This document shows positions 35,416-43,762 of a stretch of 64,000 nt of DNA, in pieces; within the stretch, counting starts at the first letter, position 1; every line of letters begins with the position of its first letter. Position numbers and translations under genes: made by a program. The notes under the pieces were generated by a model that saw only the letters and a list, made by a program, of their open reading frames with translations, searched no databases and had not been told where the DNA came from. The DNA comes from Zymobacter sp047495495 (GTDB lineage: Bacteria; Pseudomonadota; Gammaproteobacteria; Pseudomonadales; Halomonadaceae), in contig NZ_CP179930.1 of the NCBI RefSeq assembly GCF_047495495.1, forward strand, positions 992,001 to 1,056,000. Direction: 5' to 3'.

Positions 35416-37167
35416 TCAGGCTTCTTGACGGCTAGCGCTGTAGGCGTCGATATCCTGGTGCGTCGAAGGCAAATCGACGACCATGCTGTGCAGCGAGCGC
35501 AGAGCGGCGTGGTGCGCCACGCTCAGCAGTGTGACGTCGGGCAGTGCATCCAGCACCAGTGTGTACATTTCCCACTCGGCACGAGCGTCCAGTGCGGATG
35601 TCGCTTCATCCAAGAACAGATAATCCGGCCGAGTGTAGAGCGCTCGAGCAAAGGCCAAGCGTTGCTGCTCGCCCGGTGACAGCTGCTTACTCCAGTCTGC
35701 CGAAGTATTGAGGCCGTGAATATAGTGGCTCAGGCCGACGCGATAGAGCAGGGCCGCTCCTTCTTCATCACTGAGACCGGCGTGCAGCTTGGGATAAATC
35801 AGGGCATCTTTCAGCGTGCCTTCTGCGATGTAACTTTTTTGAGGCAGGAACAGCATGTTCTCTTGGCGTGGAAGGCGCACTGTCCCGCTGCCGTAGGGCC
35901 ATAGCCGCGCCAGCGTGCGTAGAATGGTGCTCTTGCCGCCGCCGGAAGGCCCTTGCAGCAGGCAGCGCTGTCCTTTTTTAATCACTAGCCTATCGATGTG
36001 ATTGATGGGCGTGCCATCTGTGCGATTGAGCTGTACATCAAGCAGTTGCAGGCTGCCATCCGTTGAAGGGCGATAGTTGAACGTGCTCTCAATGGGCGTG
36101 GACAGCTGAGCCTCAAATTCGCGCAAACGCAGAAGAGTGGCGCGTACGATGGCCAGGTCTTCGTAGTTGTAGACGAACCACGACAGTGATGATCGAAGGC
36201 GTGCGCAGGCCATGTTCAGCTGCATCACATCGCCCAGTGATATCAGGTTGTTGAAGTAGCTGGGCAGAGTGAACACATAGGAATAGTAGTTCCCTGCCTG
36301 CATGTAGACCGTTTCCGTCAGCGTACGGCGGCGCGAGAAGCGCATTAGTTCTCGCCAGTTGCGATAGATAGCGCTGAAATGCTGGAGCGCGCGTCTCTTT
36401 TCATGCTGATGACCACGATAGAAAGCGATCTGTTCGGCATTGTCCCGAATGTTGAATAGCGAATGGCGGAAATCCGCTTCATGGCGCTGGCGCTGATAGT
36501 CGATGCCGACCATCGGCTTGACTAACTTCTCCATGATCAACGAGCCGAACAGCACAAAAAGCACGGTGCAAATGATCAGTAGACCGCGGAACGTAAAGGG
36601 CTCACCAACGAAAAAGTAGTACACGAGCACCTTGGAAATTACCCACAGCTTGATGCCGTAGATAAAGATGTTGGCGAGGTTCTTTACCAGTCCAATCCCC
36701 AGTCCAACCACCTTCTCGACCAGTATCGAAACGTCCTCGGCCACACGCTGATCGGGGTTGTCGCTCAGCCTGTTCGAGCTGCTCGACTGCCCCATACTGT
36801 GATAGGCCGGGCTGTGTAGCCAGCGCTGCATGTAGTCGCGGGTAACCCAGTTGCGCCACTCCATTTGCAGCCACTGCTGAAAGTAGGTCGCGAAACTAGA
36901 AGAGGGGATGAAGATGGCCAAAATCAGCAGCCCCTGCAGCGTGATAGGCATTAGGGCCGCGGCGTTGCGGTCACCCACGGCGTCGAAGAATATCTTCTGC
37001 CAATCAGTGATTTCGTTGATGCTGTAGAGGTAGACCGAGGTTGTGGCTATCAGCATCGCCAGCAGCAGCCAGCCGAACAGGCTGTCGCGGCTGATCCAGT
37101 AACGCGTCAGCAAGGCTATCGTTGAAGGGGCACCGGGAGGCGCCTTTTTCGTATGAGACGTTGGCAT
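35416..37167 (-). CDS. ABC transporter, fused permease/ATPase (YddA / SbmA-related)
   Basis: Half-transporter of 583 aa: a membrane domain of about 370 residues with some six helices, then an ATPase domain. Walker A is GPSGGGKST near residue 408, the signature is LSPGEQQRLAFARAL near 500, and Walker B is YLFLDEATSALD near 522. The membrane part has EWRNWVTRDYMQRW and NPDQRVAEDV, typical of the SbmA/BacA and YddA (ABC_membrane_2, peroxisomal-type) branch. These move peptides or fatty-acyl-type molecules. It is divergent from a siderophore receptor with a Fur-box-like site between them, so export or uptake of a siderophore-related molecule is an inference, not shown. Confidence 0.85.
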   Translation of the reverse strand: MPTSHTKKAPPGAPSTIALLTRYWISRDSLFGWLLLAMLIATTSVYLYSINEITDWQKIFFDAVGDRNAAALMPITLQGLLILAIFIPSSSFATYFQQWLQMEWRNWVTRDYMQRWLHSPAYHSMGQSSSSNRLSDNPDQRVAEDVSILVEKVVGLGIGLVKNLANIFIYGIKLWVISKVLVYYFFVGEPFTFRGLLIICTVLFVLFGSLIMEKLVKPMVGIDYQRQRHEADFRHSLFNIRDNAEQIAFYRGHQHEKRRALQHFSAIYRNWRELMRFSRRRTLTETVYMQAGNYYSYVFTLPSYFNNLISLGDVMQLNMACARLRSSLSWFVYNYEDLAIVRATLLRLREFEAQLSTPIESTFNYRPSTDGSLQLLDVQLNRTDGTPINHIDRLVIKKGQRCLLQGPSGGGKSTILRTLARLWPYGSGTVRLPRQENMLFLPQKSYIAEGTLKDALIYPKLHAGLSDEEGAALLYRVGLSHYIHGLNTSADWSKQLSPGEQQRLAFARALYTRPDYLFLDEATSALDARAEWEMYTLVLDALPDVTLLSVAHHAALRSLHSMVVDLPSTHQDIDAYSASRQEA

Positions 37168-37291
37168 TCAACGCGCTCCCTGACAGAGAATTGATGAAAA
37201 CATATTACTATTTTATAACGCCATTGCGGATATCGTTATTTCTATTTAAAAGGTAATAACGTATTGCTGAAATATAATAGAAGTCCGCATG

Positions 37292-37310
37292 GAAAGTGAT
37301 ATTCATTGTG
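37292..37310. promoter_or_regulatory. Fur-box-like sequence (proximal to ABC transporter)
   Basis: GAAAGTGATATTCATTGTG agrees with the 19 bp Fur consensus (GATAATGATAATCATTATC) at 14 positions by my count. It is about 125 bp upstream of the ABC transporter start. Confidence 0.5.
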
Positions 37311-37534
37311 CCTACGATCACTAGACATAAGCAAGCCAGGCACAGCAATAACGGCTGTGCATGTAAGCAGAGAAGGGTGTGGCTGATTCAGGCACTTGGC
37401 GCGGGTGAGACGCATCATGCGGGGTTTACACGTGATAGAGGATAAGGCTCGTTAAGATTCACCGCGGTAACCATATAACGTGTAGTGGTAAGAATATTGT
37501 GTTATGCGCTCAATAGGGGTAGTCTAACCTTGTT

Positions 37535-37553
37535 GAGAATGTTTATCAATTGG
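37535..37553. promoter_or_regulatory. Fur-box-like sequence (proximal to siderophore receptor)
   Basis: GAGAATGTTTATCAATTGG agrees with the 19 bp Fur consensus at 13 positions by my count and contains the central ATGnTnATCA core. It lies 74 bp before the receptor start, where iron repression of the promoter would be expected. Confidence 0.55.
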
Positions 37554-37626
37554 CTTTGCGGATCACTCTTCTTTCCCCTGAAGTAGAAATGATGCGGGCC
37601 TTACTGTATTCAGGAATTGCCAACGT

Positions 37627-39981
37627 ATGAATGCTCACCCCTCCCAGCACAAGCGTCCATCCCGCCTTTCTGCTTCTGACAGCGCCTCTGGCGGCTCAGG
37701 CAGTTCCCCCTTTGCGGGAATGACCTTTAAAGTGCTGACATGGGGGATGACCTCAATGCTTTCGCTGTATGCCGCTCAAAGCATGGCTGCTACGGCATCC
37801 ACCAGCGATAGCGATACTCATGCTGAAACGACCAATAACGAGCTGCCCACCGTCAATGTTGTGTCTACGGCACTAAGCGACACAACGGAAGGCACTGGAC
37901 TATGGACAACAGGCACAACGACCAGTTCGATCCGTCTGCCAATGTCCGTTCGTGAAACGCCACAGTCCGTCAGCGTGATTACCGACCAGCGCATGAAGGA
38001 TCGCAACATGACATCGCTCGAAGATGTCATGCGTGATGTCACAGGGGTCAACGTGATGACGGATACAGGGGGACGCTATCACTTTGAATCGCGCGGTTTC
38101 GCCATTCAGAACGTGCAGCAGGATGGGGCCAACTCTTTGCCGGGTTCTCCGTCTGGGAATGCTTATAGATCAGCCGTCGATCTGCCTGATATGGCCATCT
38201 ACGACCATATCGAAGTGCTGCGTGGTGCATCTGGCCTATTGCAAGGAAACGGCACCCCTGGCGGTTCCATAAACCTAGTGCGCAAGCGCCCCACCGATAC
38301 GTTCCAAGCATCCACCTCTATGACCGTAGGGTCACATGGGCTGCGCCGTAACGAGGCTGATATTTCGGGGCCTATCGGCTTACAGGGTCGTCTGAAAGGA
38401 CGGGCAGTAATCGTCAATGAAGATCGGGGCTCGGCCAAGTCCGATGTTGACAGTGACCTGAGCGGTTTCTTCGGCACGCTTGAATACGATTTGGATGATC
38501 ACACTCGTGTGGATGTCGGCCTTTATCGTCAGCGTTCTCACAAGACGCCGGATATCTACGGGCTACCGCTTGATAACAATGGACAGGATCTGGGCCTTTC
38601 TCGTTCGACGTTCTTAGGGGCTGACTGGAACGCAGCACAGTATGATCGTCTTGATCTGTTCACCAGCGTTACTCATGATTTTGATAATGGTTGGACGACC
38701 AAAGGTACGCTGAACTTCACACGTTCTCGTGCGGACAGTAAAGGTGCCAATGCGTACGGAGCCGTTGATGCTGATACGGGGTATCGTGTTGCTGGATCCA
38801 CCTTATACGATGGTGCTTCCCAGTATCACAATACGGCTGACCAGACGGCCTTTAACTTCAACTCGACGGGGCCGTTCCATTTTCTTGGGCGTCAGCATGA
38901 GCTTGTGCTGGGTGCCGATATCAGAACGGATTCTTCCTATAACTTGACGAAGTTGAAGACGTATAGATCGACCAATGCCACTGATGTGTCGGCTGACAAA
39001 GGCCTGTCAGCAAACGTTTTCGACTGGAATTCTGGCGCGATTCCTGAGCCTGATTGGGCCAGCATGTCGGCCTCACTTAACGTCCACTACCTTCAGCGCC
39101 AACAGGCCGTCTATGCGGCAAGCCGTTTCTCGCTTACAGATGATGTGAAGTTCATCGTAGGTGGTCGTTTGACTGAATATGATATCTATACGCTCGACCG
39201 TGATGACCACACCTCGACTCGCAATCGCTGGCATGGTGTGACCACACCGTATGCAGGACTGACATGGGACTTCATGCCCAACTGGACAGCCTATGCCAGT
39301 TACACCAGCATTTTCCAGCCTCAGACGGCTACTGATGCCAACGGCAAAATGCTTGATCCTATTGAAGGCAACGGATACGAAACAGGGGTCAAGGGAAGCC
39401 TGTTCGATGGTGCTCTGGACGGTAGCATTGCCTTGTTCCGTATTGATCAGAAAAATCGCGCGGTTACTGTAGCCGACAGTTCTGAATGCAAAACCTCGAC
39501 ATCTTGTTCTGAAGCAAGTGGTCTGGTGCGTAGCCAAGGCATTGAGCTTGAGTTGGCGGGTTCGCCGCTGAATGGCCTGAGGTTGGGCGGGGGCTACACC
39601 TATAACGATATACGCTACGAAGAAAGCGAAGGGCGATACACCAAAGGTGATCGTGCCAACAGCTATACACCACGCAATATCCTGCGTCTGTACAGCCAGT
39701 ATCAGCTGCCAGGCGAATGGAATCAGTGGAGCATCGGTGTTGGCATGTCGACCCAGAGCGATACAGTTTCTGCCAAGCCGTTCAATATTAAGCAGGGGGG
39801 TTATACCTTGTTTAACGCATCCATCGGCTATCGCTACAACGAGCACTTCGATATAGCGCTGATCGGTAACAACCTGACGGATAAACGCTATTACGAGGCG
39901 TATAACAACCGCTCGAAGTACGCCAACAACTTCTATGGCGATTCTCGTAACGTTGCACTGCGCGCTACGCTTAGATACTGA
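37627..39981 (+). CDS. TonB-dependent siderophore receptor
   Basis: Outer-membrane ferric-siderophore channel, 784 aa. A long N-terminal export region ends near the AAQSMAATA segment (about residue 50). A TonB-box-like stretch (LPTVNVV) follows, then the plug (RETPQSVSVITDQRMKDRNM, about residue 107; VLRGASGLLQGNGTPGGSINLVRKRPT region about 195-222) and a 22-strand-type barrel ending in aromatic Tyr (NVALRATLRY). These plug motifs are those of FhuE/FpvA-type receptors. There is no N-terminal signalling domain, so no sigma/anti-sigma relay is expected. Upstream is a Fur-box-like site; downstream, 26 bp away, tonB-exbB-exbD. Ligand unknown. Confidence 0.93.
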   Translation: MNAHPSQHKRPSRLSASDSASGGSGSSPFAGMTFKVLTWGMTSMLSLYAAQSMAATASTSDSDTHAETTNNELPTVNVVSTALSDTTEGTGLWTTGTTTSSIRLPMSVRETPQSVSVITDQRMKDRNMTSLEDVMRDVTGVNVMTDTGGRYHFESRGFAIQNVQQDGANSLPGSPSGNAYRSAVDLPDMAIYDHIEVLRGASGLLQGNGTPGGSINLVRKRPTDTFQASTSMTVGSHGLRRNEADISGPIGLQGRLKGRAVIVNEDRGSAKSDVDSDLSGFFGTLEYDLDDHTRVDVGLYRQRSHKTPDIYGLPLDNNGQDLGLSRSTFLGADWNAAQYDRLDLFTSVTHDFDNGWTTKGTLNFTRSRADSKGANAYGAVDADTGYRVAGSTLYDGASQYHNTADQTAFNFNSTGPFHFLGRQHELVLGADIRTDSSYNLTKLKTYRSTNATDVSADKGLSANVFDWNSGAIPEPDWASMSASLNVHYLQRQQAVYAASRFSLTDDVKFIVGGRLTEYDIYTLDRDDHTSTRNRWHGVTTPYAGLTWDFMPNWTAYASYTSIFQPQTATDANGKMLDPIEGNGYETGVKGSLFDGALDGSIALFRIDQKNRAVTVADSSECKTSTSCSEASGLVRSQGIELELAGSPLNGLRLGGGYTYNDIRYEESEGRYTKGDRANSYTPRNILRLYSQYQLPGEWNQWSIGVGMSTQSDTVSAKPFNIKQGGYTLFNASIGYRYNEHFDIALIGNNLTDKRYYEAYNNRSKYANNFYGDSRNVALRATLRY

Positions 39982-40007
39982 TATGCACTTTGCTTCTTGG
40001 GGGCTTC

Positions 40008-40832
40008 ATGCGTAATCATCGGACGTCTCATTCTGTCAGCCCGTCGGATGCGGTGTTGAGAATGTCATCGCCCAGACGCACGCTGGGCATGAAGACAGCG
40101 ATCATCGTGGTGGTGGCCTGTCTGCATGCGGTGGGGTTGTATTGGGCGCTGATGCATACCATGAACGTCATTAATATCCCTGATCAGCAGCCGTCGGCGA
40201 TCACCTTCGAGCTGAGTGCCCCCGCGGCGCCCAAAGCGGAGGCGCCTGGGCCGGTCTCGGCGCAGCCCGCGGTACCTGCCGCGCCGCCTGTGCCTGAGCA
40301 GAAGCCTGTTCAGCCTGAAAAGCCGCCGCGGCCTGTTGAACCCAAGAAGAAACCTGTAGAGAAGAAGCCTGTCGAAAAGTCCAAGCCGGTGAAGTCCGCA
40401 CCTGCGCCTGACAAGACGCCGACGGCTCCCATCGAGTCTGCTCCTGCCGCACCGTCTGTTCCGACGGCGCCAGCTGCCACACAGCCCTCTGATACGGGGG
40501 CCAGCGGCGCGGCAGCGGCACCTGCTGGCACGAGGGCTCAGAAAGCGGCCACTGTTCCAGCGCAGGTAGGGCGTTTCCAAGCGAATAACCCAAATCCGAA
40601 ATACCCTATGCAGGCACGTCGCCGGCATATGGAAGGACTGGTGGTGCTGACGGTGCGCGTCAACGAGGAAGGGCGGGTCGTTGATGCGCGCGTTAAGTCG
40701 TCCAGTGGGCATGATTTGTTGGATGACAGTGCACTCGAAACGGTGCGCCAGTGGCAATTCGAACCGGGGCGTCAGGGCAGCAGCACGACGGCCAGCTGGA
40801 CGGATGTGCGCATTAATTTCCGCTTGAACTGA
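40008..40832 (+). CDS. tonB: Energy transducer TonB
   Basis: Links the inner-membrane proton force to outer-membrane receptors, 274 aa. One N-terminal anchor helix (TAIIVVVACLHAVGLYWALM, about residues 29-48) with the His typical of TonB, a long Pro/Lys/Glu-rich spacer over residues about 75-180, and the C-terminal TonB domain (NPKYPMQARRRHMEGLVVLTVRVNEEGRV is split over about 198-226) ending in WTDVRINFRLN. The ATG at 40008 follows GGGGG. Runs with exbB and exbD in one direction after the receptor. Confidence 0.95.
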   Translation: MRNHRTSHSVSPSDAVLRMSSPRRTLGMKTAIIVVVACLHAVGLYWALMHTMNVINIPDQQPSAITFELSAPAAPKAEAPGPVSAQPAVPAAPPVPEQKPVQPEKPPRPVEPKKKPVEKKPVEKSKPVKSAPAPDKTPTAPIESAPAAPSVPTAPAATQPSDTGASGAAAAPAGTRAQKAATVPAQVGRFQANNPNPKYPMQARRRHMEGLVVLTVRVNEEGRVVDARVKSSSGHDLLDDSALETVRQWQFEPGRQGSSTTASWTDVRINFRLN

Positions 40833-40884
40833 GTGGCTGTCTGGCCGCAGTGATCGCAATCAATGATTCTGGAAGGGACATGAC

Positions 40885-41508
40885 ATGACGCAATTCTCTG
40901 TTGAACAGTATGCCATTGGTATCCTGATCCTGTTTTCCGTAGTGACATGGGCGCTGGCGCTTATCAAGGTCGGTGTGCTGCTGAAGGCGCGTCGACAGAA
41001 CACGGCGGTTATTGATGCCTGGTCGAAAGACGGCAAGGCGACAGCTCATCGTGATGGCAACAGTGCTTGTGCGCATCTGTTGGCCGCAGCGCAGGATGTT
41101 GTGGCGCAGTCCGGCGAAGGTGAAGACGCGCGTGAGCGTTTGGAACGTGTCCTGCATCAGCAGGTGCGTATCGAACGACGTGGACTGGAACGCTGGCTGC
41201 CCGTGCTGGGGTCCGTGGCCTCAACGTCCCCTTTCATCGGGTTGTTCGGTACCGTGTGGGGCATCATGTCAGCACTGAAAGGCATTGGTATTGCGGGTAC
41301 GGCCAGCCTTGATACGGTTGCCGGGCCAGTGGGGAGTGCCTTGATTGCTACCGGTATCGGTATTGCCGTAGCGGTGCCTGCCGTACTGTTCTATAACGGC
41401 TTGCTGCGTTTGGTGCGCGCCGAAGTGCACCGCTGGGAAGACTTCGCCTTCCTTCTGTTCGATCAGGCGCAGCGCAACGATATCGACGGTTCAGCGACAC
41501 GCAGCTAG
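40885..41508 (+). CDS. exbB: ExbB, proton-channel subunit of the TonB system
   Basis: MotA/TolQ/ExbB family membrane protein, 207 aa. One helix near the N-terminus (ILILFSVVTWALALIKVGVLL) and two in the C-terminal part, with family motifs LPVLGSVASTSPFIGLFGTVWGIM and GPVGSALIATGIGIAVAVPAVLFYN read in sequence (residues about 105-170). These line the proton path with ExbD. Between tonB and exbD, short gaps of about 50 and 33 bp. Confidence 0.96.
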   Translation: MTQFSVEQYAIGILILFSVVTWALALIKVGVLLKARRQNTAVIDAWSKDGKATAHRDGNSACAHLLAAAQDVVAQSGEGEDARERLERVLHQQVRIERRGLERWLPVLGSVASTSPFIGLFGTVWGIMSALKGIGIAGTASLDTVAGPVGSALIATGIGIAVAVPAVLFYNGLLRLVRAEVHRWEDFAFLLFDQAQRNDIDGSATRS

Positions 41509-41541
41509 AAGCGCACGATTTGACGAGCAGGAGAACATGCC

Positions 41542-41949
41542 ATGCGTTTCCACGATAGTGAAGACGGCGAAAGCACCCTGAATGACATCAACGTCACACC
41601 GTTGGTCGATATCATGCTGGTGCTGCTGGTGATCTTTATTGTAACGGCGCCGCTGCTGACCAATACGATCCCGGTCAATTTGCCCAAGACCGATACGGTT
41701 GATAATGTTGCGGCACCGGTTACCCCACTGGTGATCAACGTAGACCAGCAGGGCAAGATTACCCTAGATGACCGCACCGTTGCACTGGAGCAGCTTCAAC
41801 TGCAGCTGAGTGATGCAGCGGCCAGTCGCAAGGAGCCGCAGGTTCAGCTTCAGGCGGACGAAGGCGTCAATTACGGTACTGTTGCCAAAGTGATGGCCAT
41901 CATCGAGCGGGCAGGCATCACACGCCTATCGGTCATGACCGAGCGCTAG
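41542..41949 (+). CDS. exbD: ExbD, proton-channel subunit of the TonB system
   Basis: 135 aa with a single transmembrane helix (LVDIMLVLLVIFIVTAPLL). The Asp in TPLVDIMLVLL near residue 20 is the family proton carrier. The periplasmic domain follows. Start ATG at 41542 after GCAGGAGAAC. Last gene of the receptor-tonB-exbB-exbD run. Confidence 0.96.
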   Translation: MRFHDSEDGESTLNDINVTPLVDIMLVLLVIFIVTAPLLTNTIPVNLPKTDTVDNVAAPVTPLVINVDQQGKITLDDRTVALEQLQLQLSDAAASRKEPQVQLQADEGVNYGTVAKVMAIIERAGITRLSVMTER

Positions 41950-41955
41950 GCAGAA

Positions 41956-42016
41956 GGCTCTCGGCCACGCATGATTTTCCTACGCTTTCCGTGCGTAAGG
42001 ACTTGCGCCGAGAGCC
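41956..42016. repeat. Inverted repeat with 10 bp arms between exbD and tRNA-Cys
   Basis: GGCTCTCGGC (41956-41965) and its exact complement GCCGAGAGCC (42007-42016) flank about 41 bp. The right arm lies in the -35/spacer region of the tRNA promoter. It could be a long-loop terminator or boundary structure. Confidence 0.5.
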
Positions 42017-42031
42017 GCTCTGGTGCATAAT
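42003..42031 (+). promoter_or_regulatory. Candidate promoter of tRNA-Cys/tRNA-Leu
   Basis: TTGCGC, 17 bp spacer, CATAAT, followed by GCACAGCG. It lies about 60 bp before tRNA-Cys. Confidence 0.5.
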
Positions 42032-42091
42032 GCACAGCGTCAGTCAGGGCACGTTTCTTGGCAGACAGCGCTTTCATAGCGCTATGGATAT

Positions 42092-42165
42092 GGCTGGATG
42101 GCAGAGTGGTCATGCAGCGGACTGCAACTCCGTGTACGCCGGTTCGATTCCGACTCCAGCCTCCA
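42092..42165 (+). tRNA. tRNA-Cys (anticodon GCA)
   Basis: 74 nt with CCA encoded. Acceptor arms GGCTGGA and TCCAGCC pair; the anticodon loop is ACTGCAACT; T-loop GTTCGATTC. Followed 45 bp later by tRNA-Leu, the order cysT-leuZ of E. coli. Confidence 0.97.
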
Positions 42166-42210
42166 TTTCCTTCTTGGTATTTCCCCTTGCAGTATCCTGC
42201 GTATCTATAA

Positions 42211-42297
42211 GCCCGAATGGCGAAATTGGTAGACGCAAGAGACTTAAAATCTCTCGCCCTTTAGGGCGTGCCGGTTCGATTCCGGCTTCGGGCACCA
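42211..42297 (+). tRNA. tRNA-Leu (anticodon TAA)
   Basis: 87 nt type II tRNA with a long variable arm (CGCCCTTTAGGGCG). Acceptor arms GCCCGAA and TTCGGGC pair; anticodon loop CTTAAAA; CCA encoded. Same isoacceptor as E. coli leuZ. Confidence 0.97.
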
Positions 42298-43049
42298 GTC
42301 CCATCAATGGGTTATAATTCCCTTCCTTGTATTGCTAATTATCTTGGTTGCAATTCGGCCGTATTCCTATTGCATAGCGCGTCGTTGCTATGTGCTCTTT
42401 ATATCTGCTTTTTAGCTGATAGAATACTTTTCCCTCGTCGTATATCTGTAGTGGCATTTTTGCTGGCGTAAAAGCGAATTTATCTGCCGTTGGTCTTGTT
42501 GTGACCGTATCCGAAGCTGATGATGAAACGCCAACCTGCCAACCTGCCAACCTGCCAACCTGCCAACCTGCCAACCTGCCAACCTGCCAACCTGCCAACC
42601 TGCCAACCTGCCAACCTGCCAACCTGCCAACCTGCCAACCTGCCAACCTGCCAACCTGCCAACCTGCCAACCTGCCAACCTGCCAACCTGCCAACCTGCC
42701 AACCTGCCAACCTGCCATGCTCTTGCGAATTCTCGGCTTTTCACTCGTTAATTCGGTATCAAAGAGTGTGAATTAAAAAAGGTCTGCGGTGATTGTAAGT
42801 GTGCTTTATATTCGAGTTTTTAATTTAGATATTAACCCGATAATTAAATACTCCTGATTGCAATCATTATTACTATCCTTTCAATGATATACCGAGGTTA
42901 AAACTGTAAACGGTGTGTGTGGAATTGGCTGTTGTTTTTTATATATGATGCTTGTCCTCCTTGGTTGCCCAATGAACAGGTCTCGCTATGTCTGATGCTC
43001 TCTCTGTAATGCGCGTTGCTCAATGCCATCTGGCTGCGGAGGGTGCGCG
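42298..43049. other. Gene-free, AT-rich region carrying the octamer array
   Basis: 752 bp with no gene I can support. It holds the octanucleotide array at 42531-42716, an AT-rich stretch from 42770 to 42960 and the 10 bp palindrome GATTGCAATC near 42856. I looked for a manganese (yybP-ykoY) riboswitch in front of mntP and did not see its conserved segments. Confidence 0.6.
42531..42716. repeat. Octanucleotide tandem array (AACCTGCC)23
   Basis: 23 perfect copies of AACCTGCC preceded by CC, 186 bp without a single variant base. On the minus strand this is GGCAGGTT, so GG doublets recur every 4 bases. All frames are open and read periodic peptides; the array is not protein-coding. It begins 234 bp after tRNA-Leu. 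Confidence 0.98.
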
Positions 43050-43628
43050 ATGAGTTTCGTTGCACTGTTGCTTGTCGGGCTGGCCATGTCGGCAGATGCG
43101 TTTGCTGCTGCCATTGGACGTGGGGTGGCCTTGCGTTCGCCTAGCTTTCTTCAGGCTTTTAAGATCGGACTGGTGTTTGCGTCAGTTGAGGTCATTACGC
43201 CACTGATTGGGTGGATGATCGGTCGTACGGCGCTGCCTTACATCTCTGCTTGGGATCATTGGGTGGCCTTTTTGCTGCTGTTGGGCTTAGGGGTCAATAT
43301 GGTGCGCCAGGCCGTGTTCTGTAGGAATGAAGACGAGGATGGTGCTGATGCACCTGCTGCGGGAAAAAGCGGGCGTTTCGATATTTCGCTGATCCTGCTG
43401 GCCTTTGCTACTAGTATTGATGCCTTGGCCATGGGGGTAAGTCTCTCGCTACTGTCTGTCAGTATCGTTGAGGCAGCGGTAGTGATTGGTTGTTGCACGT
43501 TGGCGATGGCGACGATCGGTGTGTTGCTCGGTAATTTTCTCGGGCGCTGTGGCGGTCGGCTCGTCGAAGTGCTGGGGGGCATACTGCTGATCGGTATGGG
43601 CTTTCATATCCTGATAACCCATCTATAG
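43050..43628 (+). CDS. mntP: Manganese efflux pump MntP
   Basis: Inner-membrane exporter of 192 aa with six hydrophobic helices in two related halves. The paired Asp-bearing motifs are GLAMSADAFAAAIGRG near residue 9 and AFATSIDALAMGVSLSLL near residue 120, both hallmarks of MntP. A charged loop with NEDEDGADAPAAGKSG separates the halves. GGAGGG lies 7 bp before the ATG at 43050. Monocistronic, with a terminator after it. Confidence 0.94.
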   Translation: MSFVALLLVGLAMSADAFAAAIGRGVALRSPSFLQAFKIGLVFASVEVITPLIGWMIGRTALPYISAWDHWVAFLLLLGLGVNMVRQAVFCRNEDEDGADAPAAGKSGRFDISLILLAFATSIDALAMGVSLSLLSVSIVEAAVVIGCCTLAMATIGVLLGNFLGRCGGRLVEVLGGILLIGMGFHILITHL

Positions 43629-43675
43629 GGTGAGGTGCTTTTCTGCGCTCGCGCCTGCATTGAACAATCATTAAA

Positions 43676-43703
43676 GGCCCGGCTGTCATACCGGGCTTTT
43701 TTG
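43676..43703 (+). terminator. mntP terminator
   Basis: GCCCGG and CCGGGC arms around an 8 nt loop, flanked by AAAG and TTTTTT, about 50 bp past the mntP stop. Confidence 0.85.
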
Positions 43704-43762
43704 TGCGTTTCATTCGCGTAATGCAGGCGCGAGGGGGCGCGGTCTTATGCGGCGTTTGCCCC

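Larger units (their letters stand above)
37168..37626. other. Divergent regulatory region of the ABC transporter and siderophore receptor
   Basis: 459 bp without a gene, AT-rich near 37190-37280, with two Fur-box-like sequences listed separately. Confidence 0.7.

Noticed and set aside
34231..41949. Mobile genetic element carrying the iron genes
   Set aside because: No integrase, transposase, terminal repeats or tRNA-fragment repeat found; insertion is inferred only from gene order.
42335..42776. Frames of 76-127 codons over the octamer array
   Set aside because: Periodic peptides from an 8 bp repeat in all frames, no ribosome site outside the array.
42850..43049. Manganese (yybP-ykoY) riboswitch before mntP
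   Set aside because: The conserved segments of that riboswitch could not be found.
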